Shown here: one piece after another, positions 49,023 through 60,224 of the stretch
Layout: each line of letters opens with the position of its first letter
Position numbering within the stretch: the stretch's first letter is position 1
From: Marinobacter sp. LV10R510-11A
Lineage (GTDB): Bacteria; Pseudomonadota; Gammaproteobacteria; Pseudomonadales; Oleiphilaceae
DNA length: 64,000 nt
NCBI RefSeq assembly: GCF_900215155.1
Contig: NZ_LT907980.1
Location: 3,720,001 to 3,784,000, forward strand
Direction: 5' to 3'
Notes under the pieces: model-generated
Told to the model about the DNA's origin: nothing
Seen by the model: only the letters and a program-made list of their open reading frames with translations
Database searches by the model: none
Position numbers and translations under genes: made by a program

Positions 49023-49781
49023 ATGCGTCGAAAGATTGTAGCCGGAAACTGGAAGATGAATGGGTCGAAAGACCTCTCTGAAAAACTGGTAGGCTCTATT
49101 CGGTTTGAGGCCGAATCTCTTGATAACGGCGTGGAGATTGTTATTATTCCTCCCGCAATTTACATCGGAGATGTGCTGAAGCAGGCTCAAGGCGCGTTAT
49201 CCGTGGGTGTTCAGAATGTAGGGCAGTGGCAGTCGGGTGCTTATACCGGAGAGATTTCTTCGGACATGGCTAAAGATGCAGGTTGTCGCTATGTGCTCGT
49301 GGGTCACTCTGAGCGCCGTCAGCTTTTCGGTGAAACCGACGAGTTGGTCGCAGCTAAGGTGTCGAGTGTCCTTTTCAGTGGTTTAGTGGTCATTGTGTGT
49401 GTTGGCGAAACTCTGGAAGAACGAGAGTCTGGGCAGGCGGAATCAGCAGTTTCTAGCCAAGTGCGCACAGGCTTGTCGTTGGTGGCGCAAGGTGAATGGC
49501 AGAATGTCGTGGTAGCTTATGAGCCAGTTTGGGCCATAGGTACCGGTAAAACGGCCACGTCGGATGACGCCCAAACCATGCACGCAGCCATAAGGAGTGT
49601 GCTGAAAGATATGGGCGCCCCGGCAGACGAGATTTCACTGCTTTACGGCGGTAGTGTAAAAGCGGATAATGCAGCGGCGCTTTTCGCAGAGCCGGATATA
49701 GACGGCGGGTTAATTGGCGGAGCATCGCTGGTTGCAAAAGATTTTGTTAGTATTTGCCGGTATTTCCCGGCGGGTACCTAA
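49023..49781 (+). CDS. tpiA: triosephosphate isomerase
   Basis: A 252-residue TIM barrel interconverting dihydroxyacetone phosphate and glyceraldehyde-3-phosphate. ATG 49023 gives the family start RRKIVAGNWKMNGS, with GGAAGTG just upstream. Catalytic His is in VLVGHSERRQ, catalytic Glu in AYEPVWAIGTGKTA, and the phosphate loop is LYGGSVKADN. It lies 76 bases after glmM and 24 bases before secG. Confidence 0.97.
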   Translation: MRRKIVAGNWKMNGSKDLSEKLVGSIRFEAESLDNGVEIVIIPPAIYIGDVLKQAQGALSVGVQNVGQWQSGAYTGEISSDMAKDAGCRYVLVGHSERRQLFGETDELVAAKVSSVLFSGLVVIVCVGETLEERESGQAESAVSSQVRTGLSLVAQGEWQNVVVAYEPVWAIGTGKTATSDDAQTMHAAIRSVLKDMGAPADEISLLYGGSVKADNAAALFAEPDIDGGLIGGASLVAKDFVSICRYFPAGT

Positions 49782-49805
49782 AGTTAAAAGTTCGCGAGAG
49801 TCAAT

Positions 49806-50174
49806 ATGGATTGGATTGAAACACTAGTAGTCGTTGTGCACGTTGTTATTGCGGTGGCGCTGGTGGGTCTGGTGCTGATCCAGCAGGGCAAGGGTGCGGA
49901 TGCGGGTGCGGCCTTCGGTGGTGGCGGCGCTTCCCAAACTGTGTTTGGCAGTCAGGGTAGTGGTAGTTTTCTGACTCGAATGACAGCCATGCTTGCTATC
50001 GTATTCTTCGTGACAAGTTTCTCGCTGGCTGTGTTTGCCAAGGATCGCGCAGAAGTTGCAGGTGAAGCAGGTATTCCGGTTGTTGAGGAGTCCCGTCAGG
50101 ATCCTGTAACCAATGGCGATGCTGCCAAAAGCGAAACCGAGACTGGGGAGTCTGATCTTCCCGAACTCGAGTAA
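49806..50174 (+). CDS. secG: protein-export membrane protein SecG
   Basis: A 122-residue SecYEG accessory subunit. Two transmembrane helices (about 4-24 and 58-77) flank the Gly-rich loop [23 protein letters not shown]. An acidic cytoplasmic tail follows (about 85-122). It speeds Sec protein export. tRNA-Leu lies seven bases after the stop. Confidence 0.95.
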   Translation: MDWIETLVVVVHVVIAVALVGLVLIQQGKGADAGAAFGGGGASQTVFGSQGSGSFLTRMTAMLAIVFFVTSFSLAVFAKDRAEVAGEAGIPVVEESRQDPVTNGDAAKSETETGESDLPELE

Positions 50175-50181
50175 GAGTGTT

Positions 50182-50265
50182 GCCCAAGTGGTGGATTGGT
50201 AGACACGCTATCTTGAGGGGGTAGTGGCGAAAGCTGTGCCGGTTCGAGTCCGGCCTTGGGCACCA
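50182..50265 (+). tRNA. tRNA-Leu (anticodon GAG)
   Basis: An 84-nt class II tRNA with an encoded CCA. The acceptor stem GCCCAAG pairs with CTTGGGC. The anticodon stem CTATC/GGTAG encloses TTGAGGG, giving anticodon GAG. A variable arm follows, and the T-arm is GCCGGTTCGAGTCCGGC. It is followed by an intrinsic terminator. Confidence 0.96.
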
Positions 50266-50278
50266 ATTTAGAAGAAAA

Positions 50279-50318
50279 ACGGCTTGGACTAGGCATGAAC
50301 TATCCAAGCCGCTTTTTT
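50279..50318 (+). terminator. intrinsic terminator after tRNA-Leu
   Basis: A 9-bp stem CGGCTTGGA/TCCAAGCCG (50280-50288 and 50303-50311) is followed by TTTTTT. Confidence 0.88.
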
Positions 50319-50327
50319 GATCAGTCC

Positions 50328-50356
50328 TTGACCAGCCCGTTCGGCGTCTCTATACT
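50328..50356 (+). promoter_or_regulatory. strong sigma-70-type promoter upstream of rimP
   Basis: TTGACC (50328-50333), exactly 17 bases, and TATACT (50351-50356) agree well with consensus. It is placed ten bases after the tRNA terminator and would start a transcript near 50363. Confidence 0.75.
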
Positions 50357-50362
50357 CCGGCG

Positions 50363-50560
50363 GATATTGAAGTCCGGCATCTTTTTTTGTTGTCGGGTTT
50401 TGGCGGGCCAGGTGTCTGTCAGCAGGAAGCGGGATACCGGTTAGCTTCCTGCGAGTTCTTGCAACAAAAAGCCCCGGTTTCGGGGCTTTTTGATTAAGGG
50501 GCCTGGCGCAACGGGCCCTGGTGCGTAAAAAGGGCTGATTAACAGCCCTTTTTTTGTTTT
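50363..50560 (+). ncRNA. candidate small RNA or attenuated leader before rimP
   Basis: Downstream of the promoter at 50328-50356 the region encodes no protein but holds a 9-bp stem GCAGGAAGC/GCTTCCTGC (about 50421-50453). Two intrinsic terminators follow: AGCCCC-GGTTTC-GGGGCT with flanking A and T tracts (about 50466-50493) and AAGGGCTG-ATTAA-CAGCCCTT with seven T residues (about 50527-50556). The first would end a transcript of about 130 nt. It may instead be an attenuating leader for rimP-nusA-infB. No known RNA family was recognised. Confidence 0.5.
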
Positions 50561-50596
50561 TGGGGCCGGTAAATTTCATAACGGAGACCGCCTAAC

Positions 50597-51058
50597 TTGT
50601 CAGGCAAGCTTGAACAACTGGAAGACATTCTTCGGCCTGTGGTGGAAGGTTTGGGATACGAGTACTGGGGCATCGAGTTCCGTTCCCAGGGCTATCAATC
50701 TTTGCTGCGGGTTTTTATTGACGATGTCGAGAACGGCATTGGCATCGGCGACTGCGAGAAAGTCAGTCGTCAGATCAGTGGCGTGATGGATGTGGAAGAT
50801 CCCATCAAGACAGAATACACGCTTGAGGTTTCGTCTCCGGGAATGGATCGTCCTCTGTTCCGGCCTGAGCAATATCAGGCATATGTGGGGCATCAAGTAC
50901 AAATTCGCTTGCGCATGGCGTTTGACGGTCGGCGCAAGTTTCAAGGGCTTATAAAGGCTGTTGAAGGCGATGATGTTGTGGTGGTTGTTGACGATCACGA
51001 ATATCTGTTGCCTTTCGACAGTATCGAAAAAGCTCAAATTATTCCGGCATTCGAGTGA
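50597..51058 (+). CDS. rimP: ribosome maturation factor RimP
   Basis: A 153-residue 30S assembly factor beginning at TTG 50597 (GGAG ten bases upstream): [20 protein letters not shown], a core with [23 protein letters not shown], and a C-terminal SH3-like domain. It is the first gene of the rimP-nusA-infB-rbfA-truB-rpsO-pnp series. The TTG start and the two upstream terminators suggest its output is kept low. Confidence 0.95.
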   Translation: MSGKLEQLEDILRPVVEGLGYEYWGIEFRSQGYQSLLRVFIDDVENGIGIGDCEKVSRQISGVMDVEDPIKTEYTLEVSSPGMDRPLFRPEQYQAYVGHQVQIRLRMAFDGRRKFQGLIKAVEGDDVVVVVDDHEYLLPFDSIEKAQIIPAFE

Positions 51059-51112
51059 GCTATTTGAACAACTCAGTAGATGCACAGTTTATTTTCAGAG
51101 CAGGGCAATCCA

Positions 51113-52606
51113 ATGAGTAAAGAGATCTTGCTGGTGGTTGAGGCCGTTTCGAACGAAAAAGGTGTCGAGAAGGAAGTGATTTTCGACGCGATCGAGCTGG
51201 CACTCGCCACCGCTGCCAAAAAGCGTTATGAAGACGAAGAGTCGGATGTGCGTGTGTCAATTGACCGTCGTACCGGCGAGTATGATACCTTCCGCCGCTG
51301 GCTGGTCGTAGATAACGACGCAGTACCTGCGCTGGGTACTGAGCTGACGCTTCAGGAAGCCGAAGAAATCGACTCTGAGCTGAAGCCCGGTGACACATAC
51401 GAAGAGAAGGCAGAGTCGGTTGCCTTCGGTCGCATTGGTGCTCAGGCCGCCAAGCAGATTATCTTCCAAAAAGTTCGTGAGGCTGAGCGTAGCAAAATCG
51501 TTGACAGCTATCGTGATCGAGTTGGCGAACTGGTTTCGGGTACTGTTAAAAAGGTTACTCGCGATAACGTTATTGTTGACCTTGGCGCTAACGCCGAAGC
51601 ACTTCTGCCCAGAGAACACTTGATTGCGCGCGAAACATTCCGCATGGGCGATCGGGTTCGTTCGCTGCTGCTGGAAATTCGCACAGACCACCGTGGCCCT
51701 CAGCTGATCCTCAGCCGCTCTTCATCGCAGATGCTGATTGAGTTGTTCCGCATTGAAGTGCCCGAGATTGCCGAAGAGCTGATCGAGATCCGTGGTGCAG
51801 CCCGGGATCCCGGTTCTCGCGCCAAGATTGCCGTGAAAACCAACGACCGCCGTATTGATCCGGTCGGTGCCTGTGTAGGCATGCGCGGCTCCCGTGTTCA
51901 GGCCGTTTCCAATGAGCTGGGCGGTGAGCGCGTAGACATTGTGCTGTGGGACGATAACCCTGCACAGCTGGTGATTAACGCCATGTCACCGGCAGAAGTG
52001 GCTTCCATTGTGATGGACGAAGACAGTCACACTATGGAAGTGGCGGTTGCCGCAGACAATCTGGCACAGGCTATTGGTCGTAATGGACAGAACGTCCGCC
52101 TGGCTACTGAGCTTACAGGTTGGACTCTGAACGTAATGACCGAAGAAGAGGCCGGTGAGCGCCAAGAGAAAGAGTTTAGCACTCTGGTTGAGCATTTTAC
52201 TGCTCACCTGGATGTTGATGAAGAATTCGCTGGCTTACTGATCGAAGAAGGCTTTACGTCTATCGAGGAAGTTGCCTACGTGCCCATGGAAGAAATGCTG
52301 GCGATTGAAGGTTTTGACGAAGACACCGTCTCAGAACTGCGCCGCCGTGCCAAAGATGCCTTGTTGAATCAGGCCCTAGCGGGCGAAGAAGCCCTTGACG
52401 GCGCCGAGCCGGCAGAAGATCTTCTGGGCATGGACGGAATGGATCGCGGCCTGGCGTTCAAACTCGCTGGCATGGGTGTGTGTACGATGGAAGATTTGGC
52501 TGAGCAGTCGGTTGCCGACTTGCTCGATATCGAAAGTATGGATGAAGAGCGTGCAGGAAAGCTGATTATGGCCGCACGCGCCCCCTGGTTTGAAGACCAG
52601 GCTTAA
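51113..52606 (+). CDS. nusA: transcription termination/antitermination factor NusA
   Basis: A 497-residue protein from ATG 51113, giving [17 protein letters not shown]. Order: N-terminal polymerase-binding domain (1-125), S1 domain (about 135-200), two KH domains (about 230-345, with [15 protein letters not shown] and [12 protein letters not shown]), then two acidic helical repeats at the C-terminus (about 365-495). It controls pausing, termination and rRNA antitermination. infB follows after 17 bases. Confidence 0.97.
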   Translation: MSKEILLVVEAVSNEKGVEKEVIFDAIELALATAAKKRYEDEESDVRVSIDRRTGEYDTFRRWLVVDNDAVPALGTELTLQEAEEIDSELKPGDTYEEKAESVAFGRIGAQAAKQIIFQKVREAERSKIVDSYRDRVGELVSGTVKKVTRDNVIVDLGANAEALLPREHLIARETFRMGDRVRSLLLEIRTDHRGPQLILSRSSSQMLIELFRIEVPEIAEELIEIRGAARDPGSRAKIAVKTNDRRIDPVGACVGMRGSRVQAVSNELGGERVDIVLWDDNPAQLVINAMSPAEVASIVMDEDSHTMEVAVAADNLAQAIGRNGQNVRLATELTGWTLNVMTEEEAGERQEKEFSTLVEHFTAHLDVDEEFAGLLIEEGFTSIEEVAYVPMEEMLAIEGFDEDTVSELRRRAKDALLNQALAGEEALDGAEPAEDLLGMDGMDRGLAFKLAGMGVCTMEDLAEQSVADLLDIESMDEERAGKLIMAARAPWFEDQA

Positions 52607-52623
52607 TTCGGGAGGAGACCAGT

Positions 52624-55173
52624 ATGGCTGAAGTAACGGTAAAACAACTGGCCGAAGATGTAGGCGCTCCCGTGGATCGTTTGCTGAAGCAGATCGTGGA
52701 AGCTGGCCTGAAAGCCCGCTCAGAAAACGATTCTGTATCCAGCGATGAGAAGCAGCAGCTGCTGACCTATCTGAGAAAGGCCCACGGTGAAGCAGATGCT
52801 GAGCCGCGCAAGATTACGTTGAAGCGGAAAACCACAACCACGCTAAAAGCTGGCAAGGCCAAGGCTGTTAATGTGGAAGTACGCAAGCGTCGTACCTATG
52901 TGAAGCGTGAGGAGTCGCAGCCCGAAGCGGAAGCGGCGGCCCCTGAAGCGGTGCAAGAAGAGCAGGAAGTGGAGCCGGTGCAGGCGGAGCAATCCGCGAA
53001 TGTAACCGCTCCACAAACAGAGACAGAGGCCCCTTCTGAAGCGGCGAAGAAAGAAGCGCCGGCTACGCAAGAGCAGGCGCCTGCCGAGAAGACTGAGCCG
53101 AAAAAGGCTGCGGAACCTGCCCCGGTTACCGCTCCCGAAGATATGCCGTTGCCGCCACCCGAGGGTGAAGGCAAGGATCGGAAGCCTAAGAAGAAGAAAG
53201 AAAAAGTCCGTGAGCGTGGCGACGAAACCGAAGAAGGCAAGCCCAAAAAGAAACAGGCTGGCCATCGCGGACCACGTAATCGCCCAGCAGAAAAGGGGGC
53301 GGTGATCTCCGTCGACGACGCCGACAATACGTTGCGCAAACCACTGCGTGCGAAAAAGAAATCCAAAGAGAAGCGTCATGGCTTCGAGAGGCCGACCAAA
53401 CCAATGGTCAGAGAAGTAGAAGTTCCTGAAGTGATTACCGTTGGCGATCTTGCCCAGCGGATGGCCGTCAAATCCGGTGATGTCATCAAAGTTTTGATGG
53501 GCATGGGCGTGATGGCAACCATTAACCAGCCACTGGATCAGGAGACGTCGACTCTAGTAGTTGAAGAGTTGGGCCACAAAGCCACGCCCGTCAGCGACGA
53601 TGCTTTTGAGCACGAAGTGCTCAGCGAATTCAAAGTGGAAGGCAAAGAAAAGGCCAAGCGCGCACCGGTTGTGAGTGTGATGGGCCACGTCGACCATGGT
53701 AAAACATCGCTGTTGGACTGTATTCGCCGTACCAAGGTTGCCTCTGGTGAAACCGGTGGTATTACCCAGCACATCGGTGCGTACCACGTAGAAACTGACC
53801 ACGGCATGGTCTCGTTCTTGGACACCCCGGGGCATGCGGCTTTCACCGCGATGCGCGCCCGTGGTGCCCAGTGCACAGATATCGTTATTCTGGTCGTCGC
53901 ATCAGATGACGGTGTTATGCCGCAAACTAAAGAAGCGGTGCTGCATGCCCGTTCTGCCGGTGTGCCCATCGTTGTTGCCATCACCAAGATGGACAAGGAA
54001 CAAGCAGACACAGATCGTGTGAAGAACGAATTGGCAGCGATCGACGTTATCCCGGAGGAATGGGGTGGCGACGTTCAGTTTGTGCCAATTTCTGCGCACA
54101 CGGGTGAAGGTATTGACACGCTTCTCGAGGCGATTCTGCTTCAGGCCGAGATCCTTGAGCTTCAGGCCTCACCTGACGCACCTGCCAACGGTGTTGTCGT
54201 TGAGTCCAGCCTTGAGCGTGGGCGTGGGCCTGTAGCGACTGTGCTGGTACAGAACGGCACTCTGCGGCCGGGCGATATGGTTGTTGCAGGCTCTTACTTT
54301 GGTAAGGTGCGCGCAATGACCGATGAAGCCGGCAAACAGGTGAAAGAAGCCGGGCCGTCTATTCCGGTAGAGGTTCTTGGCCTTAATGGCACGCCGAACG
54401 CCGGTGACGAGTTCTTTGTGGTAGCTGATGAACGCAAGGCCAAAGAGCTGGCCGAGTACCGTCACGTCCGCGAGCGCGAGCAGCGCCTGCAGCGTGCGCA
54501 AGCAGGCAAGCTTGAGAACATGTTCGAGAACATGGGCAAAGACGAGGTTAAAACCCTCAACGTTGTCCTTAAAACGGACGTGCGTGGCTCTCTTGAGGCG
54601 ATCAACAAATCGCTGCAGGATCTGGGCAACGACGAAGTCCAAGTGAAGATCGTGTCATCGGGCGTCGGTGGTATCGCAGAAACAGACGTTAGCCTTGCTT
54701 TGGCGACCAACGCCGTTATCTTCGGCTTTAACGTGCGTGCCGATACAGCGTCTAAGCGCTTGGTCGAGAAAGAAGGTCTGGATCTGCGCTATTACAGCAT
54801 CATCTATAACCTTCTGGACGATGTGACAGCAGCGTTGACTGGCATGCTGGCACCGGAATTCCGTGAAGACATTATCGGCATCGCAGACGTTCGCGATGTG
54901 TTCAGTTCGCCGAAGTTTGGTCAGGTTGCTGGCTGCATGGTGACCGAAGGCAACGTATACCGGAATAAGCCGATTCGTGTACTGCGCGACAACGTAGTTA
55001 TCTTCGAAGGCGCGCTGGAATCCCTGCGTCGCTTCAAGGACGACGTACCTGAAGTTCGCAACGGAATGGAATGTGGTATCGGTGTTAAAGGCTACGACGT
55101 GAAGGTCGGTGACCAGATCGAAGTGTTTGACCGGATTAGAGTCGAGCGCAAGCTCGAATCGACGGGGGCCTAA
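52624..55173 (+). CDS. infB: translation initiation factor IF-2
   Basis: An 849-residue GTPase. The N-terminal helical domain (about 1-55) is followed by a low-complexity Glu/Ala/Lys/Pro region (about 60-260). The G domain begins near residue 350 with [14 protein letters not shown], and has DTPGHAAF and [10 protein letters not shown]-terminal beta domains follow. It brings initiator tRNA to the 30S subunit. Its stop overlaps the rbfA start by one base (TAATG). Confidence 0.98.
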   Translation: MAEVTVKQLAEDVGAPVDRLLKQIVEAGLKARSENDSVSSDEKQQLLTYLRKAHGEADAEPRKITLKRKTTTTLKAGKAKAVNVEVRKRRTYVKREESQPEAEAAAPEAVQEEQEVEPVQAEQSANVTAPQTETEAPSEAAKKEAPATQEQAPAEKTEPKKAAEPAPVTAPEDMPLPPPEGEGKDRKPKKKKEKVRERGDETEEGKPKKKQAGHRGPRNRPAEKGAVISVDDADNTLRKPLRAKKKSKEKRHGFERPTKPMVREVEVPEVITVGDLAQRMAVKSGDVIKVLMGMGVMATINQPLDQETSTLVVEELGHKATPVSDDAFEHEVLSEFKVEGKEKAKRAPVVSVMGHVDHGKTSLLDCIRRTKVASGETGGITQHIGAYHVETDHGMVSFLDTPGHAAFTAMRARGAQCTDIVILVVASDDGVMPQTKEAVLHARSAGVPIVVAITKMDKEQADTDRVKNELAAIDVIPEEWGGDVQFVPISAHTGEGIDTLLEAILLQAEILELQASPDAPANGVVVESSLERGRGPVATVLVQNGTLRPGDMVVAGSYFGKVRAMTDEAGKQVKEAGPSIPVEVLGLNGTPNAGDEFFVVADERKAKELAEYRHVREREQRLQRAQAGKLENMFENMGKDEVKTLNVVLKTDVRGSLEAINKSLQDLGNDEVQVKIVSSGVGGIAETDVSLALATNAVIFGFNVRADTASKRLVEKEGLDLRYYSIIYNLLDDVTAALTGMLAPEFREDIIGIADVRDVFSSPKFGQVAGCMVTEGNVYRNKPIRVLRDNVVIFEGALESLRRFKDDVPEVRNGMECGIGVKGYDVKVGDQIEVFDRIRVERKLESTGA

Positions 55174-55595
55174 TGGCTAGAGAGTTCAGTCGTATTGATC
55201 GCATTGGCGATCAGATGCAGCGTGAGCTTGCTCAGCTGATTCAGCGCGAGGTCAAGGATCCGCGGTTGGGCATGGTAACGGTCAATGCAGTCAAGGTCAG
55301 TCGTGACCTTGGCTACGCCGATATCTATGTCTCGCTGCTGACTACTGAGGAACTGACTGCTGAGTCCCCGGAGGCACAGGAATCCATTTCGGTACTGAAC
55401 AAAGCCGCCGGGTTCCTCCGCGGCCAAGTGGGAAGAGCTATGAGGCTGCGGGTTGTGCCCCAGCTTCGATTCCACTTTGACGAGCTTCAGGGCTACAGCC
55501 GTAGAATGGACAGTCTTATTCGTGAAGCGGTGGGTGATAAAACCGCCGTTGAACGGAACGACGACAACCAGAGTGATCCGGAGTCAAACGATTGA
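55173..55595 (+). CDS. rbfA: ribosome-binding factor A
   Basis: A 140-residue 16S maturation and cold-adaptation factor: [39 protein letters not shown] and [15 protein letters not shown] form the KH-like fold. A short charged tail ends NQSDPESND. It overlaps infB by one base and truB by four. Confidence 0.95.
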   Translation: MAREFSRIDRIGDQMQRELAQLIQREVKDPRLGMVTVNAVKVSRDLGYADIYVSLLTTEELTAESPEAQESISVLNKAAGFLRGQVGRAMRLRVVPQLRFHFDELQGYSRRMDSLIREAVGDKTAVERNDDNQSDPESND

Positions 55596-56521
55596 GTCGC
55601 AGACGTAAAGGTCGTGATGTTAGTGGTATTCTGGTCATCGACAAGCCTGTGGGTATTACCTCTAACGGTATCCTGCAGGAGGTCAAGCACCTATATGGCG
55701 CCGCCAAGGCTGGTCATACCGGTGCCCTTGATCCGCTAGCAACTGGGGTTTTGCCCCTATGCTTCGGTGAAGCTACAAAGTTCTCGCAGATGATGCTGGA
55801 TAGCGACAAGGCCTACATAGCCACAGCACAGCTAGGTGTGCGTACCGAAACCGGCGACCGTGAAGGTACGGTCGTTTCTGAAAGGCCCGTGCCGGAAGGC
55901 CTCACGCCGGAAGTGCTTGAGCCTTTGCTTGAGCAGTTTCGCGGTAATATCCAGCAAGTCCCCTCCATGTACTCGGCACTTAAGCACAAGGGTCGCCCAC
56001 TTTATGAATACGCCCGTGAGGGCATTGAGGTGGAGCGTCCGGCGCGCCCGGTAACCATTTATGATCTCCAGCTTCTGGATATTCGTGAAGACCAAATGGA
56101 TATTGCCGTTAAGTGCACCAAGGGTACGTACATTCGCTCACTCGTTGAAGATATCGGCGAAGTGCTGGGTTGCGGCGCACATGTGATTGCGTTGCGGCGC
56201 ACGCTAGCGGCCGGGTTCACGTTGGCTGACGCCCACCCAGTGCCGGATCTGGAGGCCATGCGTGAGCGCGGCGAAAGTCTGGATGGCTTGCTGGTTGCCC
56301 CTGACGCAGCGCTTTCGATGTTTCCAGAGCACCGCCTGAGCGGGCAGCCTTTGGTGTCGATATTGAATGGACAACCGGTTAGAATACCGGGTCGGGCCTT
56401 CGATGGCTTCGTGCGTATTTATGGCAACGAAGGTTTCGTGGGGCTGGTAGAAGCATTGCCGGAAGGCGAGGAAACCCAGTTGGTGCCCCGTCGTTTGGTG
56501 AGTAGCAGCGGAAAACAGTAG
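55592..56521 (+). CDS. truB: tRNA pseudouridine(55) synthase
   Basis: A 309-residue enzyme that makes pseudouridine 55 in the T-loop of tRNAs. [17 protein letters not shown] starts the fold and [15 protein letters not shown] carries the catalytic Asp; [16 protein letters not shown] and a C-terminal PUA-like part follow. The start overlaps the rbfA end (4 nt) and is TTG at 55592. Confidence 0.96.
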   Translation: MSRRRKGRDVSGILVIDKPVGITSNGILQEVKHLYGAAKAGHTGALDPLATGVLPLCFGEATKFSQMMLDSDKAYIATAQLGVRTETGDREGTVVSERPVPEGLTPEVLEPLLEQFRGNIQQVPSMYSALKHKGRPLYEYAREGIEVERPARPVTIYDLQLLDIREDQMDIAVKCTKGTYIRSLVEDIGEVLGCGAHVIALRRTLAAGFTLADAHPVPDLEAMRERGESLDGLLVAPDAALSMFPEHRLSGQPLVSILNGQPVRIPGRAFDGFVRIYGNEGFVGLVEALPEGEETQLVPRRLVSSSGKQ

Positions 56522-56598
56522 TTATGCCGCTGTATAGCCGGGCTGTAGAGATGCGCGGTTCGGCCGGATTCAACAGCATCGCAAACATGAGGTGAGTT

Positions 56599-56868
56599 AT
56601 GGCACTTTCTGCCAATGAAAAAGCACAGATCGTTCAAGATTATCAGCAAGCTGAGAGTGACACCGGTTCCCCAGAAGTGCAGGTTGCACTGCTGAGCGCC
56701 AACATCAATAAGCTGCAGGGTCATTTCAAGATCAACAAGCAGGATCACCATTCCCGCCGTGGTCTGATCCGGATGGTAAACCAGCGTCGTAAGCTGCTGG
56801 ACTACCTTCGCAAGAAGAGCGGTGAACGTTACCTGGAGCTGATCAAGCGCTTAGGTCTGCGTCGCTAA
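56599..56868 (+). CDS. rpsO: 30S ribosomal protein S15
   Basis: An 89-residue protein of standard length: [39 protein letters not shown] and a final [10 protein letters not shown]. It binds the central domain of 16S rRNA. AGGTGAG precedes the start. It is followed by a 303-bp gap and pnp, the usual order. Confidence 0.98.
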   Translation: MALSANEKAQIVQDYQQAESDTGSPEVQVALLSANINKLQGHFKINKQDHHSRRGLIRMVNQRRKLLDYLRKKSGERYLELIKRLGLRR

Positions 56869-57171
56869 TCTGGTCGATGACCTGACGGCTACCTTCGGAA
56901 TTATTCCGTTGGCGGCCAACAGCCGGTGGGTTCTTTAGGGGGCCTGCCGGTTGTGCTTTTCAGCACCGCATTGTGTATTTCAGTGAACTTGGGATTTCCT
57001 GTCGTATTGGGAAGCCGAAATTGATAGCAGGTTGTTGAAAGCCTGGGCGGTACGCAACCAAAGCGTACCAGGTTGCCTGGCCGGGGTTTTACAACAGCCT
57101 GTTAGCTTCCAGGCGGGGTATTTTCAGGGTCACATTACTATCATTCTGAACAGATAACGCAGGAGTTTTTT
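56869..57171. other. rpsO-pnp intergenic leader with long hairpin
   Basis: No gene is present. A large stem-loop spans 57028-57101: outer arms CAGGTTGTTG and CAACAGCCTG (one mismatch) and an inner perfect stem GGTACGC-AACCAAA-GCGTACC (57049-57069). Its position matches the RNase III-processed leader of Escherichia pnp, which mediates autoregulation. A weaker stem near 56925-56955 may end some rpsO transcripts. Confidence 0.65.
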
Positions 57172-59292
57172 GTGGATCTGCAACCGCGTAAAAAATCGTT
57201 TGAGCTGGGTGGCGAAACCGTCACCATAGAAACGGGCCGTATTGCTCGTCAAGCTACAGGTTCCGTTCTGGTCACCGTTGGTGATATTTCGGTTTTGGGT
57301 ACCGTTGTTGGTGCCAAGGTAGCTAAGCCGGGCCAGCCGTTCTTCCCGCTGACCGTTAACTATTTCGAAAAGACCTACGCCGTGGGCAAAATCCCCGGTG
57401 GTTTCTTCAAGCGTGAAGGTCGTCCTTCCGAGAAAGAAACTCTGACATCCCGTTTGATCGACCGTCCGATTCGTCCGCTGTTCCCGAACGGCTACATGAA
57501 CGAGACACAGGTTATCTGTACGGTTATGTCGTCCAGCAAAAACCAGGACCCGGACATCGCCGCTATGCTGGCAGCTTCGGCGGCCCTGGCAATCTCTGGT
57601 ATCCCTTTCGCTGGCCCAATCGGCGCGAGTCGCGTTGGTTACACCAACGAGAAGGGTTACTTCCTGAACCCAAGCTTCGAAGAACTGAAAACCTCCCTGC
57701 TGGATATGATCGTTGCAGGTACTGAGGACGCGGTTTTGATGGTTGAGTCGGAAGCCAAAGGCCTGAGCGAAGATCAGATGCTGGGTGGCGTTCTGTTTGC
57801 GCATCAGGAAATGCAGACCGCCGTTGCGGCAATCAAGGAATTTGCCGCTGAAAATGGCAAGCCGAGTTGGGATTGGCAGCCAGCTGCTGAAAACACCGAG
57901 CTGCTGGGCGCGATCAAGTCTGAGTTTGCCGGTGCTATCGAAGAGGCCTATGGCATTCACGATAAGATGGCTCGTTACGAACGCCTTGGTGAAATCAAAG
58001 CGGCTGCGGTTGAGAAGCTAGCAGGCGACGAGGAAGGCCAGCCTTCCGCAGAAGAAGTTAAAAAGAACTTCGGAAAAATCGAGAAAACGGTTGTTCGCCA
58101 GCAAGTTATCGATGGCAAGCCGCGTATCGACGGTCGTGACAACAAAACCGTTCGTCCGATCGAAATCGAAGTGGGTATTCTGCCAAGCGTTCACGGTTCT
58201 GCGCTGTTTACCCGTGGTGAAACTCAGGCGATTGTTACGACGACGCTGGGTACTTCTCGCGACGTGCAGACGATCGACGCGCTTGAAGGCGAGCGTAAGG
58301 ATCCGTTCCTGTTCCATTACAACTTCCCTCCGTACTCCGTAGGTGAAGCTGGCCGTGTTGGCACCCCTGGCCGTCGTGAAGTTGGTCACGGTCGTTTGGC
58401 TAAGCGCGGTGTGATGGCGGTTATGCCGACCATGGAAGAGTTCCCGTATGCCATTCGTGCGGTCTCCGAGATTACTGAATCTAACGGCTCCAGCTCTATG
58501 GCGTCTGTTTGTGGTTCAAGCCTCGCACTGATGGATGCCGGTGTTCCGCTAAAAGCGGCAGTAGCTGGTATCGCCATGGGTCTGGTTAAGGAAGGTGACA
58601 AGTTTGCCATTCTGACCGATATTCTGGGTGATGAAGATCACCTGGGCGACATGGACTTCAAGGTTGCCGGTACCAAAGATGGTATTACTGCTCTGCAGAT
58701 GGACATCAAAATCCAGGGCATTACCGACGAGATCATGGAGCTTGCTCTGGAGCAGGCTCACGGAGCTCGTCAGCACATTCTGGGTGAGATGAACAAGGTT
58801 ATCTCTGAGTCGCGGAAAGAGCTTTCCTCGCGCGCTCCGAGCATTACCACGATCAAGATCAACCCTGAGAAAATCCGTGACGTTATTGGTAAGGGCGGCT
58901 CGATGATCCGTTCTATCTGTGACGAGACCGGTGCTTCTATTGATCTGGATGACGACGGTAACGTGAAGATCTACGCAGATAACCAGGAAGCGGCCCAAGC
59001 GGCAGTTAACCGGGTTAAGGAAATTACGGCGGAGATTGAGGTGGGTGCTATCTACAAGGGTCGCGTCGAGCGCATTGTAGATTTCGGTGCCTTTGTTAAC
59101 ATTCTGCCTGGCAAAGATGGTTTGGTGCACATTTCCCAGATCTCTGAGCGCCGGATCGAGAACGTAACTGACGAGCTAAGTGAAGGTCAGGAAGTTCTGG
59201 TCAAGGTTTTGGATGTCGACAACCGTGGCCGTGTGAAGCTGTCTATGAAGGAAGTGAAAGAAGGCGAGCAGCCGACTGACTTTACTGACTGA
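57172..59292 (+). CDS. pnp: polyribonucleotide nucleotidyltransferase (PNPase)
   Basis: A 706-residue 3'-5' phosphorolytic exoribonuclease starting at GTG 57172 (AGGAG seven bases upstream). It has two RNase PH domains (about 10-225 and 310-540, the second with [29 protein letters not shown] residues at 58321-58395), a KH domain ([15 protein letters not shown]) and an S1 domain ([21 protein letters not shown]). It degrades mRNA with RNase E; some PNPases also bind c-di-GMP. A bidirectional terminator follows. Confidence 0.98.
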   Translation: MDLQPRKKSFELGGETVTIETGRIARQATGSVLVTVGDISVLGTVVGAKVAKPGQPFFPLTVNYFEKTYAVGKIPGGFFKREGRPSEKETLTSRLIDRPIRPLFPNGYMNETQVICTVMSSSKNQDPDIAAMLAASAALAISGIPFAGPIGASRVGYTNEKGYFLNPSFEELKTSLLDMIVAGTEDAVLMVESEAKGLSEDQMLGGVLFAHQEMQTAVAAIKEFAAENGKPSWDWQPAAENTELLGAIKSEFAGAIEEAYGIHDKMARYERLGEIKAAAVEKLAGDEEGQPSAEEVKKNFGKIEKTVVRQQVIDGKPRIDGRDNKTVRPIEIEVGILPSVHGSALFTRGETQAIVTTTLGTSRDVQTIDALEGERKDPFLFHYNFPPYSVGEAGRVGTPGRREVGHGRLAKRGVMAVMPTMEEFPYAIRAVSEITESNGSSSMASVCGSSLALMDAGVPLKAAVAGIAMGLVKEGDKFAILTDILGDEDHLGDMDFKVAGTKDGITALQMDIKIQGITDEIMELALEQAHGARQHILGEMNKVISESRKELSSRAPSITTIKINPEKIRDVIGKGGSMIRSICDETGASIDLDDDGNVKIYADNQEAAQAAVNRVKEITAEIEVGAIYKGRVERIVDFGAFVNILPGKDGLVHISQISERRIENVTDELSEGQEVLVKVLDVDNRGRVKLSMKEVKEGEQPTDFTD

Positions 59293-59305
59293 TAGCTAGC
59301 AGCTA

Positions 59306-59345
59306 CAAAAAAACCCGCCTCTCCTTTGGATTGGCGGGTTTTTTG
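59306..59345. terminator. bidirectional terminator between pnp and the alpha/beta hydrolase gene
   Basis: AAAAAAACCCGCC (from 59307) pairs with GGCGGGTTTTTT (59333-59344) around a 13-base loop. A and T tracts on both sides serve the convergent genes. Confidence 0.9.
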
Positions 59346-60224
59346 TTATTCCCTTCCCAAAAACTCCAAGACAGAGTTTTTGTACGCAGGAATGATGAAG
59401 GTTGCCGCGTGGGGCGTATCTGTTTGCAAGAACTGCTTTGGTTCACCGGCGGCCTCATAAAGCGCCTGGCCGTGGTGGAAGGGGATGATGCCGTCACGGA
59501 CGCTGTGAATGATCATGAGCGGTACGGGGCTGATGTTGGCAATTTGGTCCACGCCTTCGTATTCGTTTGGAATCGTCCAGCTAAGGGGGGCCTGAAAGGG
59601 CCAGGTGAGCCAGAAGTTTCCGAGTTTTTCTCTGGCTATGCCGCGGAAGCCGGAGAAGGTGCCGTCTAGGATTACGCCGTTGAGTTCAGGTGTTTCGTTC
59701 CGCTGTACCCATTCGCTTGCAAGGGTTAGCCCGAGAGCGCCGCCCAGGCTCTGCCCGAGGAGGAATACAGGCGCGTTCCCGACGTCCGGCTGGCCGGTTA
59801 GCCAGCGTAGGCCAGTTTCCGAGTCGTGCAGGGCGCCTTCTATGTCTGGTGCGCCGGTGGACTTGCCGTAGCCCCGGTAGTCGATGGTAAAAACGTTGTA
59901 GCCCTCTGAAGGCAGCCAGGCTACGTTGAGGAGGTGGCTGCTGATGTTCTGGGCATTGCCGTGGAGGTAGTAAACCGTGCCTTTTGGCTGGCCCTCAGCC
60001 GGTAGCCACCAGCCGTGGAGGGTTTCGCCGTCGGCAGTGTCCAAGTAGATGTTTTCGTAGGCTAGGTTGAGCCGGTCTGGTGTTATGTAGGTGGTTTGGT
60101 CCGGAAAGAAAAACAGGCTGCTGCAGCCGCTTTGCAATAACGTGGCGGCTGAGAGAAGCAGGGCCATTAAGGCTGTTTTCAGTTTAGGCCTGTTCAAAAG
60201 TACGCGTGCAGCCCGGCTTGCCAT
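59346..60224 (-). CDS. alpha/beta hydrolase lipoprotein
   Basis: A 292-residue predicted lipoprotein: a basic start, a hydrophobic segment and the lipobox LLQSGC near residue 34. The hydrolase fold shows YYLHGNAQN (oxyanion strand), DYRGYGKS, the nucleophile elbow GQSLGG, a DG acid region in HSVRDGIIP and a late His in DTPHAATF. It resembles the BEM46/YqiA-like serine hydrolases; the substrate is unknown. Its start overlaps the DUF4105 gene by 31 bp, so the two are co-translated. Confidence 0.87.
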   Translation of the reverse strand: MASRAARVLLNRPKLKTALMALLLSAATLLQSGCSSLFFFPDQTTYITPDRLNLAYENIYLDTADGETLHGWWLPAEGQPKGTVYYLHGNAQNISSHLLNVAWLPSEGYNVFTIDYRGYGKSTGAPDIEGALHDSETGLRWLTGQPDVGNAPVFLLGQSLGGALGLTLASEWVQRNETPELNGVILDGTFSGFRGIAREKLGNFWLTWPFQAPLSWTIPNEYEGVDQIANISPVPLMIIHSVRDGIIPFHHGQALYEAAGEPKQFLQTDTPHAATFIIPAYKNSVLEFLGRE

